This document shows positions 28,864-36,654 of a stretch of 64,000 bases of DNA, piece by piece (the first letter of the stretch is position 1; each line of letters starts with the position of its first letter). Source of the DNA: an uncultured Prevotellaceae bacterium (GTDB lineage Bacteria; Bacteroidota; Bacteroidia; Bacteroidales; Bacteroidaceae). The translations under genes were made by a program, and so were the position numbers. Location: positions 26,353 to 90,352 of the forward strand of contig CACYQZ010000010.1 in assembly GCA_902776665.1 (NCBI GenBank), in the 5' to 3' direction. The notes under the pieces are model-generated. The model saw nothing but the letters and a program-made list of their open reading frames with translations. It searched no databases and was not told the origin of the DNA.

Positions 28864-31068
28864 ATGAAAACATACAAAACAGCGTTACTTTTGCTGCTTC
28901 TCGCAGTGAAAGCAGGGGCGACTATGGCTCAGACCGACAGCCTGTCGGCGAAGAAAGACACCGTGGCGTGGAGTCAGGAACTCGATGGCGTAATCGTCAA
29001 GGCACAGCGCCAACTCATCAAGCAGGAAATCGACCGCGTGGGCTACGACGTGCAGGCCGACGAGGACTCGAAAACGGAAACCGTGCTCGATATGCTGCGA
29101 AAAGTGCCGATGGTGACCATCGACGGCGAGGACAAAATCCTTGTCAAGGGCAATTCGAACTTCAAAATCCACAGAAATGGCCGTCTCGACCCTTCGATGA
29201 CGAAAAATGCGAAGGAAATCCTGAAAGCGATGCCTGCCTCGGCGGTGAAACGCATCGAAGTGGTCACCGACCCAGGTGCCCGCGAGGATGCCGAGGGCGT
29301 GGATGCGATTCTGAACATCGTGATGATGGACACGAGGAAGATGGACGGCGTAACAGGCAGTGTTTCTGGTACTTACAGCAGTTTGAAGATGCCCTCGCTC
29401 AGCACCTATCTCGCCACGCAGTTCGGCAAAGCCATCGTCAGCGTGAACTACGGCTTCAACGATATGTCGGAAGAGGCCACGTCGAACCACACCATCCGCG
29501 AAAACACCTTTGTGGGCACGGGTAATACGCAGCGAATCGATGCCAACGGCTCGAGTCCGGGCAACCTTCACTATGCCGACATCAACGCCAGTTACGACAT
29601 CGACTCGCTCAACCTGCTGTCGGCATCGTTTGGCGGCTATTTCTTCAAGGTGAACGTGCAGGGCGGCGGTCCGATTTCGATGTTCGACGCGGCGGAAAAC
29701 CTGCTCTACAGCTACGACGAACACTATTGGTTGCCGCGCTACCGCCATCATTCCTGGGACGGGCGGCTCGATTATCAGCACAAGACGCGGCGCAAGGGCG
29801 AGCAGTTCACTCTCTCTTACCTGCTCGCCCTGACGCGCCAGCATTCCGAGCAGGAAACGACCTATTCGCAGTTGCAAAATGTCCCCTTCGACTACGACGG
29901 CTACCTCTCGAATTCGCGTGAACACTTCACCGAGCACACCTTTCAAGCCGACTATATGCGTCCGCTGTGGGAAGGCCATCGATTGCAGGTCGGAACGAAG
30001 TACATTGACCGCCGAAACAGCAGCGAAAAGCGCCAGGACTACTACCATTCTTCGCTGCCCTCGCTCAACACCGCCTTCGACCATAGCACACAGGTTGCCG
30101 CTGCATACGCCGACTATCTTTGGAGCATGGAAAAATGGACGGCACGGGCAGGACTTCGCTACGAATACAGCCATTTGAAAGGCCGTTTTTCCGATGGAAG
30201 TTCCGACGATTTCGGCAAACATTTGAGCGACTGGGTGCCGCAGGCCAGTGTGAAATACCAAATCGATGCGGCGCAGTCGCTGAAACTCAGTTACACGACG
30301 AGCCTCAACCGTCCGGGCATTTCCTATCTGAACCCCGCTGTCGCCGCCTTTCCTGGCTCGGTGCAGTTCGGCAATGCCCATCTGGTCAGTTCCACGACCC
30401 GAACCATCGCTTTGACCTATATGAAAGTCGGTCAGAAACTCACGTTTAACATCACGCCGAAATTTCAATTTAGCAACGACAACATCGGTGCCATCAACTA
30501 TGCCGAAGGCGACACGCGCTACTCGACCTATGGCAATGTCATTCGCCATCGCAGGTGGCAGGTTCAGGGCTATGTCCAGTGGAAACCTTTCGACAAAACC
30601 ACTTTCGTCGCCAATCTGGATGCTTGGCATAGTCGATTCGAGAATCCAGAGCAGCAACTAAGCCTGAATTCCACCAATTTGTGGTACTATTTCAACCTCT
30701 CGCAGAAACTTCCGTGGAAACTGCAAGCTACCGTCAGCACTTACGGACAAGTTGGCCGCGCAAGCCAAAACATTTATTCCACGTATGAGCCCTATAATCG
30801 CTATTCTTTCTCGCTGCAACGCTCGTTCCTGAGCGACGACCGCCTCACCGTCCGCCTGACCGCCAATTCCCTTTTCCACAAGCGTCAGCACTTCGAGACG
30901 CGCACCGTGCAGGGCGACGTCCTCGGCTGGAGCGATACCGTGAACAAACAGAACGGTCGCTGGTTCCGCGTTTCGGTTTCCTATCGCTTCGGAAAACTGA
31001 AAGCCAGCGTGAAAAAGACCGAAACCACCATCAATAACGATGATGAAGTCGGTGGAATTGTCAAGTGA
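28864..31068 (+). CDS. Outer-membrane beta-barrel protein, TonB-receptor-like
   Basis: A 734-residue outer-membrane protein: signal peptide, a plug-like N-terminal domain (about residues 38-160, DMLRKVPMVTIDGEDKILVKG and IEVVTDPGA), then a barrel with many aromatic-edged strands, like the OMP_b-brl_3 family. It lacks a recognisable carboxypeptidase-like N-terminal domain. It ends with VSYRFGKLKASVKKT and a short polar tail. As the last gene of the ECF sigma operon it may be both the regulated product and part of signalling. Its stop is only 10 bp from the convergent aroB stop. Confidence 0.8.
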   Translation: MKTYKTALLLLLLAVKAGATMAQTDSLSAKKDTVAWSQELDGVIVKAQRQLIKQEIDRVGYDVQADEDSKTETVLDMLRKVPMVTIDGEDKILVKGNSNFKIHRNGRLDPSMTKNAKEILKAMPASAVKRIEVVTDPGAREDAEGVDAILNIVMMDTRKMDGVTGSVSGTYSSLKMPSLSTYLATQFGKAIVSVNYGFNDMSEEATSNHTIRENTFVGTGNTQRIDANGSSPGNLHYADINASYDIDSLNLLSASFGGYFFKVNVQGGGPISMFDAAENLLYSYDEHYWLPRYRHHSWDGRLDYQHKTRRKGEQFTLSYLLALTRQHSEQETTYSQLQNVPFDYDGYLSNSREHFTEHTFQADYMRPLWEGHRLQVGTKYIDRRNSSEKRQDYYHSSLPSLNTAFDHSTQVAAAYADYLWSMEKWTARAGLRYEYSHLKGRFSDGSSDDFGKHLSDWVPQASVKYQIDAAQSLKLSYTTSLNRPGISYLNPAVAAFPGSVQFGNAHLVSSTTRTIALTYMKVGQKLTFNITPKFQFSNDNIGAINYAEGDTRYSTYGNVIRHRRWQVQGYVQWKPFDKTTFVANLDAWHSRFENPEQQLSLNSTNLWYYFNLSQKLPWKLQATVSTYGQVGRASQNIYSTYEPYNRYSFSLQRSFLSDDRLTVRLTANSLFHKRQHFETRTVQGDVLGWSDTVNKQNGRWFRVSVSYRFGKLKASVKKTETTINNDDEVGGIVK

Positions 31069-31078
31069 CAAATGTAAA

Positions 31079-32185
31079 TTATCCTTCGCGCAAGAAATCA
31101 AGGGCCTCCTTGATTTCTTCGTGCGAGGCGGTTTGGTCGAGGCGAATGTCGCCAATGTCGGCCAAAAGGGTGAAGCGAATCGAGTCGCCGATGTTTTTCT
31201 TGTCGTGCTGCATCAGGCGAATCAGTTCGGGGTAGTCGTCGCAGGTGATGGGCAGACTGCCGTAGTTCTCGCGGACGAACTGCACGGTTTGGCGCATTTT
31301 TTCTGTCGGGAAACCGCATTTCACAACGCTCAAGTAAAGTTCGCAGATGAGGCCGAAAGCAACAGCGTGACCGTGGAGGATGGGTGTTGGGTGTTGGGTG
31401 TTGGGTGTTGGGTGTTGGATGGAAAATGACTCGAAAGCGTGTCCAAAAGTGTGACCGAGGTTTAGCGCCTTGCGCAAGCCTTTTTCGTGGGGGTCGGAAG
31501 CGACGATTCGCTGTTTGACTGCAATGCTTCGTTCGAGGATTGGACATTGAACATTGGACATTGAACATTGAACATTGGATTTTGAACTATGAACTATGAA
31601 CTTTGAACTATGAACTTTAACAACTTCCGCCCAGTGTTCCACCGTGTCGAGCAAACCGTGTTTCAGCATTTCAGCATAGCCCGAGAGCAAGTTTTCGCGG
31701 TCGAGTGTTTCCAGAAATTTCGTGTCGATGACAACGGCTTGCGGCTCGCTGAACGTGCCGATTTCGTTCTTCAAACCACCGAAATTCACGCCCGTTTTTC
31801 CTCCGACCGACGCATCGACCATCGCCAACAGCGTCGTGGGAATGTTGACAAACCGAATTCCGCGCTTGAATGTCGAGGCGGCAAAACCGCCGAGGTCGCA
31901 AACCATTCCGCCGCCGAGGTTCACCAACAGCGAATGGCGCGTGCCACCGTCGCGTTGCAATTCGCCCCAAACCATCGCCAAACTGTCGAGGCTCTTGTTC
32001 GCATCGCCCTGCGGAATTTCAATCAATCGGGCATCGGAAAACACCGAAAAACCTTCCACCAACGGCCAGCAAAGCCGTCGCGTGTTCTCGTCGGTCAGCA
32101 CAAACAGGCGGTCGGGACTCGCCGATTCGATTTCGCGCCGTAAGTCGCGCTGCAAATCCTCTGAAAAAATCAAATTTTGCTTCAT
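31079..32185 (-). CDS. aroB: 3-dehydroquinate synthase with two repeat insertions
   Basis: A 368-residue enzyme that converts DAHP to 3-dehydroquinate, the second step of the shikimate pathway. Conserved blocks: NLGGGMVCDLGGFAA, PTTLLAMVDASVGGKTGVNF, SGYAEMLKHGLL, LNLGHTFGHAFE and LHGHAVAFG; metal and substrate ligands (Glu of GYAE, His of LGHTFGHA, His of LHGH) are kept. Two in-frame repeat segments interrupt it, at about residues 190-216 and 255-269. The second lies between two metal-ligand blocks. I take ATG 32185; an earlier TTG is inside the -7 box. The reading frame is intact, so the enzyme may still work. Confidence 0.93.
   Translation of the reverse strand: MKQNLIFSEDLQRDLRREIESASPDRLFVLTDENTRRLCWPLVEGFSVFSDARLIEIPQGDANKSLDSLAMVWGELQRDGGTRHSLLVNLGGGMVCDLGGFAASTFKRGIRFVNIPTTLLAMVDASVGGKTGVNFGGLKNEIGTFSEPQAVVIDTKFLETLDRENLLSGYAEMLKHGLLDTVEHWAEVVKVHSSKFIVHSSKSNVQCSMSNVQCPILERSIAVKQRIVASDPHEKGLRKALNLGHTFGHAFESFSIQHPTPNTQHPTPILHGHAVAFGLICELYLSVVKCGFPTEKMRQTVQFVRENYGSLPITCDDYPELIRLMQHDKKNIGDSIRFTLLADIGDIRLDQTASHEEIKEALDFLREG
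31380..31420. repeat. TGTTGGG heptamer array in aroB (metal-ligand loop)
   Basis: Five to six perfect TGTTGGG copies, encoding QHPTPNTQHPTP between HAFESF and LHGHAV of AroB. The strand shown has five GGG runs separated by four-base TGTT loops, a classic quadruplex-forming pattern. Confidence 0.9.
31539..31620. repeat. AACATTGG / GAACTAT heptamer arrays in aroB
   Basis: First half: TTGAACATTGGACATTGAAC-type units; second half: GAACTATGAACTATGAACTT-type units. Together about 80 bp, in frame, encoding a Ser/Val/Asn/Gln-rich segment (VHSSKFIVHSSKSNVQCSMS). Two repeat families are joined end to end within one gene. Confidence 0.85.
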
Positions 32186-32191
32186 CGTCTG

Positions 32192-32223
32192 CAAAAGTAC
32201 AATTAAAAGGCTAAAAATCCAAA
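32192..32223 (-). promoter_or_regulatory. Promoter of aroB
   Basis: On the minus strand TTTG (32220..32223) and TACTTTTG (32192..32199) are 20 nt apart, 6 nt upstream of the ATG at 32185, implying a very short leader. Confidence 0.7.
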
Positions 32224-32261
32224 TTTTTTCGACGAAAGCTCTGAATTTCGAAAAATTTATC

Positions 32262-32269
32262 TAAATTTG
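32262..32269 (+). promoter_or_regulatory. -7 box of lptB promoter
   Basis: TAAATTTG followed by CACTCG, 21 nt before the ATG at 32291. No clear -33. Divergent from the aroB promoter. Confidence 0.5.
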
Positions 32270-32290
32270 CACTCGCGAAACGAAAAAACG

Positions 32291-33052
32291 ATGGAAGAAA
32301 ACAAAATTATACTGCGCACGGAAGGCTTGGTGAAACGCTACGGCAAGCGCACGGTGGTGAACGATGTGAGTTTCGATGTGAAACAGGGCGAAATCGTCGG
32401 TCTGCTCGGGCCGAACGGAGCCGGTAAAACTACGTCGTTCTATATGACGACGGGTCTTGTGATTCCCAACGGCGGCCACGTGTTTCTCGGCGACGAGGAA
32501 ATTACGAAATACCCTGTCTATAAACGTGCACGGGCAGGAATCGGCTATTTGCCGCAGGAAGCGAGTGTGTTCCGCAAAATGTCGGTCGAGGACAACATCC
32601 TCTCGGTGTTGGAAATGACGGGCAAGCCGCGTGAATACCAGTTGGAGAAACTCGAGAGCCTAATCGCCGAATTTCGACTGGAAAAAGTGCGAAAAAACAA
32701 GGGCGACCAACTTTCGGGCGGTGAGCGCCGACGCACGGAGATTGCCCGCTGTCTGGCCATCGAACCGAAGTTCATTATGCTCGACGAACCCTTTGCCGGC
32801 GTCGATCCCATTGCCGTCGAGGACATCCAGCAGATTGTCTGGCAGTTGAAATACCGCAACATCGGCATCCTCATCACCGACCACAACGTCGATGAAACAT
32901 TGACCATCACCGACCGCGCCTATCTGCTTTTCGAGGGAAAAATCCTCTTCCAAGGCTCGCCCGAGGAACTGGCCGAGAACAAAATCGTCCGCGAAAAATA
33001 CCTCACCAACTCGTTTGTGCTGCGGAAAAAGAATTTCCAGACGGAAATATAA
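32291..33052 (+). CDS. lptB: LPS export ABC transporter ATP-binding protein
   Basis: A 253-residue ATPase with Walker [10 protein letters not shown] (about residues 39-47), signature [15 protein letters not shown] and Walker [17 protein letters not shown]. The RTEIAR and [12 protein letters not shown] sequences are typical of LptB, which powers lipopolysaccharide extraction from the inner membrane with LptFG. The start at 32291 is chosen since the upstream TTG is in the -7 box. LptF/G are not adjacent. Confidence 0.92.
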   Translation: MEENKIILRTEGLVKRYGKRTVVNDVSFDVKQGEIVGLLGPNGAGKTTSFYMTTGLVIPNGGHVFLGDEEITKYPVYKRARAGIGYLPQEASVFRKMSVEDNILSVLEMTGKPREYQLEKLESLIAEFRLEKVRKNKGDQLSGGERRRTEIARCLAIEPKFIMLDEPFAGVDPIAVEDIQQIVWQLKYRNIGILITDHNVDETLTITDRAYLLFEGKILFQGSPEELAENKIVREKYLTNSFVLRKKNFQTEI

Positions 33053-33083
33053 AAAAAAATTAGGCTGTTCAGCGAAAAAAGTG

Positions 33084-33091
33084 TAACTTTG
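33084..33091 (+). promoter_or_regulatory. -7 box of tig promoter
   Basis: TAACTTTG within GTGTAACTTTGCAGCCCGAA, an extended match to the rpmH and rpsL promoters. No TTTG at the right spacing upstream. It lies 55 nt before the tig start. Confidence 0.55.
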
Positions 33092-33146
33092 CAGCCCGAA
33101 ATGAAAATTGTCAAATCGAAAAATCGTAAAATAGTCAAATAATAAG

Positions 33147-34490
33147 ATGAAAATTCAGTTTGAAAACGAAGACAAGGTGAATGGCTTGATGACCATCACC
33201 GTCGAGGAGAGTGACTTTAAGGAAAAGGTGGAGAAAACGCTGAAAGACTATCGTCGGAAGGCCAATGTGCCGGGATTCCGTCCCGGACAGGTGCCGATGT
33301 CGATGATTCAGCGGATGTATGGTGCGCCCGTGCGGATGGATGCTGTGAATCAAGCCATCGGCGAGGAACTATATAAATATGTACGCGAGAACGACATCAA
33401 GATGCTCGGCGAACCGCTGCCGCACGAGGGTGGCGAGGCCGTCGATCTCGAAAAGCCGGCTCCTTACACCTTCCAGTTCGACATCGCCGTCGCACCGGAA
33501 ATCAAGGCTGGTCTGTCGGGTCGCGACAAAGTCGATTATGTCACCATCGACGTCGATGACAAACTCATCGACCAGCAGGTGGAGATGTATTGTTCGCGTG
33601 CGGGCCAGTACCAGAAGGCCGACGACTACAAAGACAACGATATGCTGAAGGGTGACCTGCGCGAACTCGACAAGGAAGACGGCATCGAGTTGTCGGAGGC
33701 AATCGTGATGCCGACCTACATCAAGAACGAAGCCGAGAAAAAACTTTTCGACGGTGCAAAACTCGGCGATGTCATCACGTTCAACCCGCGCAAGGCATAC
33801 GAAAGCGATGCCGAACTGGCAGCGTTGTTGAAGATTGACAAGGCCGATTTGGGCAGCCACGCCGGCAATTTCACCTATCAGATTACCGAAATCAGCCGTT
33901 TCGCCAAGGCTGAAGTCAATCAGCAGCTTTTCGACCAGATTTATGGCAAGGATGCCGTGAAGAATGAAAAGGAATTCCGCGCCCGCGTAGCCGACGAACT
34001 GAAGGCTCAGTTGGTGCAGAACAGCGACTGGAAATTCCTCGGCGACCTGCGCAAGCACTGCGTGAAGAAAGCCGGCAAACTCGTGTGGCCCGAGGCTCTG
34101 CTGAAGCGCGTGATGAAGAACAACAACAAGGATCGCAATGACGTCGATGAATACGTGGAGAAGAATTTCGAGGGCAGCATCAAGGAACTCACGTGGCACT
34201 TGATCAAGGAGCAACTTGTCACCGCCCACGACATCAAAATCACCGACGAGGAGGTGAAAACCGCCGCTCGCGAGGCCGCTCGTGCCCAGTTTGCACAGTA
34301 TGGAATGTCGAATGTGCCCGACGAATACCTCGACAACTACGCACAGGAAATGCTCAAGAAAGAGGAGAACGTGCAGGGATTCGTCGATCGCGCCATCGAC
34401 CTGAAGCTCATCGAAAAGATGAAAACCGTCGTGAAACTCAACGAAAAAACGGTTTCGCTCGACGAGTTCAACAAAATGATGGCTGAGTAA
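33147..34490 (+). CDS. tig: Trigger factor
   Basis: A 447-residue ribosome-bound chaperone. The N-terminal ribosome-binding domain contains the GFRPGQVPMSMI signature (about residues 43-54). The central PPIase (FKBP-like) region is degenerate in Bacteroidota and hard to recognise here; the C-terminal domain is helical. It assists folding of nascent chains. It is followed by an intrinsic terminator and then clpP-clpX, the common tig-clpP-clpX order. Confidence 0.92.
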   Translation: MKIQFENEDKVNGLMTITVEESDFKEKVEKTLKDYRRKANVPGFRPGQVPMSMIQRMYGAPVRMDAVNQAIGEELYKYVRENDIKMLGEPLPHEGGEAVDLEKPAPYTFQFDIAVAPEIKAGLSGRDKVDYVTIDVDDKLIDQQVEMYCSRAGQYQKADDYKDNDMLKGDLRELDKEDGIELSEAIVMPTYIKNEAEKKLFDGAKLGDVITFNPRKAYESDAELAALLKIDKADLGSHAGNFTYQITEISRFAKAEVNQQLFDQIYGKDAVKNEKEFRARVADELKAQLVQNSDWKFLGDLRKHCVKKAGKLVWPEALLKRVMKNNNKDRNDVDEYVEKNFEGSIKELTWHLIKEQLVTAHDIKITDEEVKTAAREAARAQFAQYGMSNVPDEYLDNYAQEMLKKEENVQGFVDRAIDLKLIEKMKTVVKLNEKTVSLDEFNKMMAE

Positions 34491-34515
34491 GTTTTGAATC
34501 AAAATAAATGAAAAA

Positions 34516-34549
34516 TCCTCGCAGTTTATCGCTGCGAGGACTTTTTTTT
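34516..34549 (+). terminator. Intrinsic terminator of tig
   Basis: Arms TCCTCGCAG (34516..34524) and CTGCGAGGA (34532..34540) form a perfect 9-bp stem with a 7-nt loop, followed by C and eight T. Confidence 0.92.
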
Positions 34550-34615
34550 GATGTAAAAAATCGTTAAAACGCAAAATTTTCTTCATTTTGTGATGGCGGT
34601 TTCGATTTTTTTTCT

Positions 34616-34623
34616 TAATTTTG
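34616..34623 (+). promoter_or_regulatory. -7 box of clpP promoter
   Basis: TAATTTTG, 78 nt upstream of the clpP start. TTTG at 34587..34590 is 25 nt away, longer than usual, so the promoter is uncertain. The leader contains a short CAATTTAC-like repeat tract (about 34650..34675). Confidence 0.45.
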
Positions 34624-34701
34624 TTCCAAGAAAGGGGGAGAAAATCCAATTTTCAATCATCAATTAACAATTTACATTTAATAAAAATATCAATTCAAAA
34701 A

Positions 34702-35364
34702 ATGAACGATTTCAGAAAATATGCCACAAAACATTTGGGCATGAACGGCTTAGTGGTCGATGAAGTGATGAGCGCACAGGCGCAGTATATGAACCCGTAT
34801 ATTTTGGAGGAACGCCAACTCAACGTGACGCAACTCGACGTGTTTTCGCGTCTGATGATGGACCGCGTCATCTTCCTCGGAACCGAGGTGAACGACTACA
34901 CCGCCAACGTGTTGCAGGCGCAGTTGCTCTATCTCGACGCATCTGATGCAGGCAAGGACATCAACGTCTATATCAACTCGCCGGGCGGAAGCGTCTATGC
35001 CGGACTGGGCATCTACGACACGATGCAGTTCATCCAGAGCGACGTGGCGACGATTTGCACGGGTATGGCCGCTTCGATGGCAGCTGTGTTGCTCGTGGCA
35101 GGCACCGAGGGCAAGCGCTCGGCGTTACCCCACAGCCGCGTGATGATTCACCAGCCGATGGGCGGTGTGCAGGGACAGGCTTCCGACATCGAAATCGAGG
35201 CCCGCGAGATTCAAAAACTGAAAAAGGAACTCTACACCATCATCGCCGACCACTCGCACACCGATTTCGACAAAGTGTGGGCCGACAGCGACCGCAACTA
35301 CTGGATGACGGCGCAGGAAGCCCTCGAATATGGAATGATTGACAAAGTGCTGACGAAGAAATGA
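34702..35364 (+). CDS. clpP: ATP-dependent Clp protease proteolytic subunit
   Basis: A 220-residue serine protease. The active-site Ser is in [10 protein letters not shown], His in MIHQPMGG, and the [11 protein letters not shown] substrate-strand motif is present. It forms the 14-mer chamber that degrades proteins fed by ClpX. The ATG at 34702 (MNDFRKYA) fits the family start; the frame runs upstream to 34621 but that part is inside the promoter and leader. The stop overlaps clpX by 4 bp (ATGA). Confidence 0.96.
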   Translation: MNDFRKYATKHLGMNGLVVDEVMSAQAQYMNPYILEERQLNVTQLDVFSRLMMDRVIFLGTEVNDYTANVLQAQLLYLDASDAGKDINVYINSPGGSVYAGLGIYDTMQFIQSDVATICTGMAASMAAVLLVAGTEGKRSALPHSRVMIHQPMGGVQGQASDIEIEAREIQKLKKELYTIIADHSHTDFDKVWADSDRNYWMTAQEALEYGMIDKVLTKK

Positions 35365-36587
35365 AGACGAAATGTAATTTCTGCGGACGTGGGGAAAAGG
35401 AAGTGAAACTCCTGATTTCCGGCATCGACAGCTGCATCTGCGAAGACTGCGTGAAGCAGGCGTTCGAGATTGTGGAATCGTCGGGCATAGAGGTATCCGA
35501 GGCGACAAAAAAGCCTTCAAACGGAAAATTCCGCCCGAAAAAAGTGCCGAAACCGAAGGAAATCAAGGATTATCTCGACCAATATGTCATCGGGCAGGAC
35601 GAGGCGAAACGCTATCTGTCGGTGGCCGTCTATAACCACTACAAACGCCTGCAACAGACCGTCAAAGACGATGTCGAAATCGAAAAATCGAACATCATTA
35701 TGGCTGGTTCGACGGGTACGGGAAAAACGCTCATCGCCCGAACCATCGCCCGACTGCTCGACGTGCCGTTTACGATTGTCGATGCGACGGTTTTCACCGA
35801 GGCAGGCTACGTCGGCGAGGATGTCGAGTCGATTCTGAGCCGACTGCTGCAAGTGGCCGACTACAATGTTGAGGCAACGCAGCGCGGCATCGTTTTCATC
35901 GACGAAATCGACAAAATCGCCCGCAAGTCGGACAATCCGTCGATTACGCGCGACGTCAGCGGTGAGGGCGTGCAGCAGGGACTGCTGAAACTGCTCGAGG
36001 GAACCACCGTGAACGTGCCGCCGAAGGGTGGTCGCAAGCATCCCGACCAAGAATATATCCAAGTCGATACGCGCAACATCCTCTTCATCTGCGGCGGTGC
36101 GTTCGACGGCATCGAGCGCAAGATTGCACAGCGCCTCAACACGCGTGTCGTGGGCTTCAATTCGGTGCAGAATCAGCGTCAAATCGACAAAAACGACCTG
36201 ATGCAGTACATTCAGCCGCAGGATTTGAAGGCATTCGGCCTGATTCCCGAAATCATCGGTCGTCTGCCCGTGCTGACCTACCTGAAACCGCTCGACCGCG
36301 AGGCATTACGCCGCATCCTTGTCGAACCGAAAAATTCCATCGTGAAGCAGTACGAAAAACTCTTCGAGATGGACGGCATCACCCTCAGTTTCACCGACGA
36401 GGCTCTGGAATACATTGTCGATAAGGCTGTGGAATTCAAACTCGGTGCACGCGGACTGCGTTCCATCGTCGAGGCAATGATGATCGACGCGATGTTCGAC
36501 GCGCCCTCGAGCAAGGACAAAACCTTCGTGGTGACGCTCGACTATGCCCGTCGGCAGGTCGAAAAGTCGTATCTCGAGGCTTCGTAG
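35361..36587 (+). CDS. clpX: ATP-dependent Clp protease ATP-binding subunit ClpX
   Basis: A 408-residue AAA+ unfoldase. It has an N-terminal C4 zinc finger ([11 protein letters not shown] ... CICEDCV, residues 4-33), Walker A GSTGTGKT, Walker [10 protein letters not shown] and the pore-loop GYVGEDVE motif. It recognises substrates and passes them to ClpP. Translation is coupled to clpP. Downstream is a short GTGTGGA/ACCTAAT repeat tract before recQ. Confidence 0.97.
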   Translation: MKTKCNFCGRGEKEVKLLISGIDSCICEDCVKQAFEIVESSGIEVSEATKKPSNGKFRPKKVPKPKEIKDYLDQYVIGQDEAKRYLSVAVYNHYKRLQQTVKDDVEIEKSNIIMAGSTGTGKTLIARTIARLLDVPFTIVDATVFTEAGYVGEDVESILSRLLQVADYNVEATQRGIVFIDEIDKIARKSDNPSITRDVSGEGVQQGLLKLLEGTTVNVPPKGGRKHPDQEYIQVDTRNILFICGGAFDGIERKIAQRLNTRVVGFNSVQNQRQIDKNDLMQYIQPQDLKAFGLIPEIIGRLPVLTYLKPLDREALRRILVEPKNSIVKQYEKLFEMDGITLSFTDEALEYIVDKAVEFKLGARGLRSIVEAMMIDAMFDAPSSKDKTFVVTLDYARRQVEKSYLEAS

Positions 36588-36591
36588 TTTC

Positions 36592-36652
36592 GTGGAGTGT
36601 GGAGTGTGAAGTGTGAATACCTAACAACCTAATGGACCTAATTACCTAAAAA
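36592..36652. repeat. GGAGTGT and ACCTAAT repeat tract between clpX and recQ
   Basis: Three copies of GGAGTGT/GAAGTGT are followed by CCTAACAACCTAATGGACCT-type units with a period near 7 to 10. It fills the 67-bp clpX-recQ gap. No terminator or promoter is seen. Confidence 0.7.
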
Positions 36653-36654
36653 AT

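Noticed and set aside
31380-31420. CRISPR-like repeat
   Set aside because: Units are 7 bp in direct contact with no spacers and no cas genes; they are simple tandem repeats.
32267-32290. Upstream TTG start for lptB (also TTG starts for aroB, the thioredoxin-TonB gene and the recombinase)
   Set aside because: For lptB, aroB and the thioredoxin-TonB gene the TTG overlaps a -7 box; ATG starts give the family N-termini.
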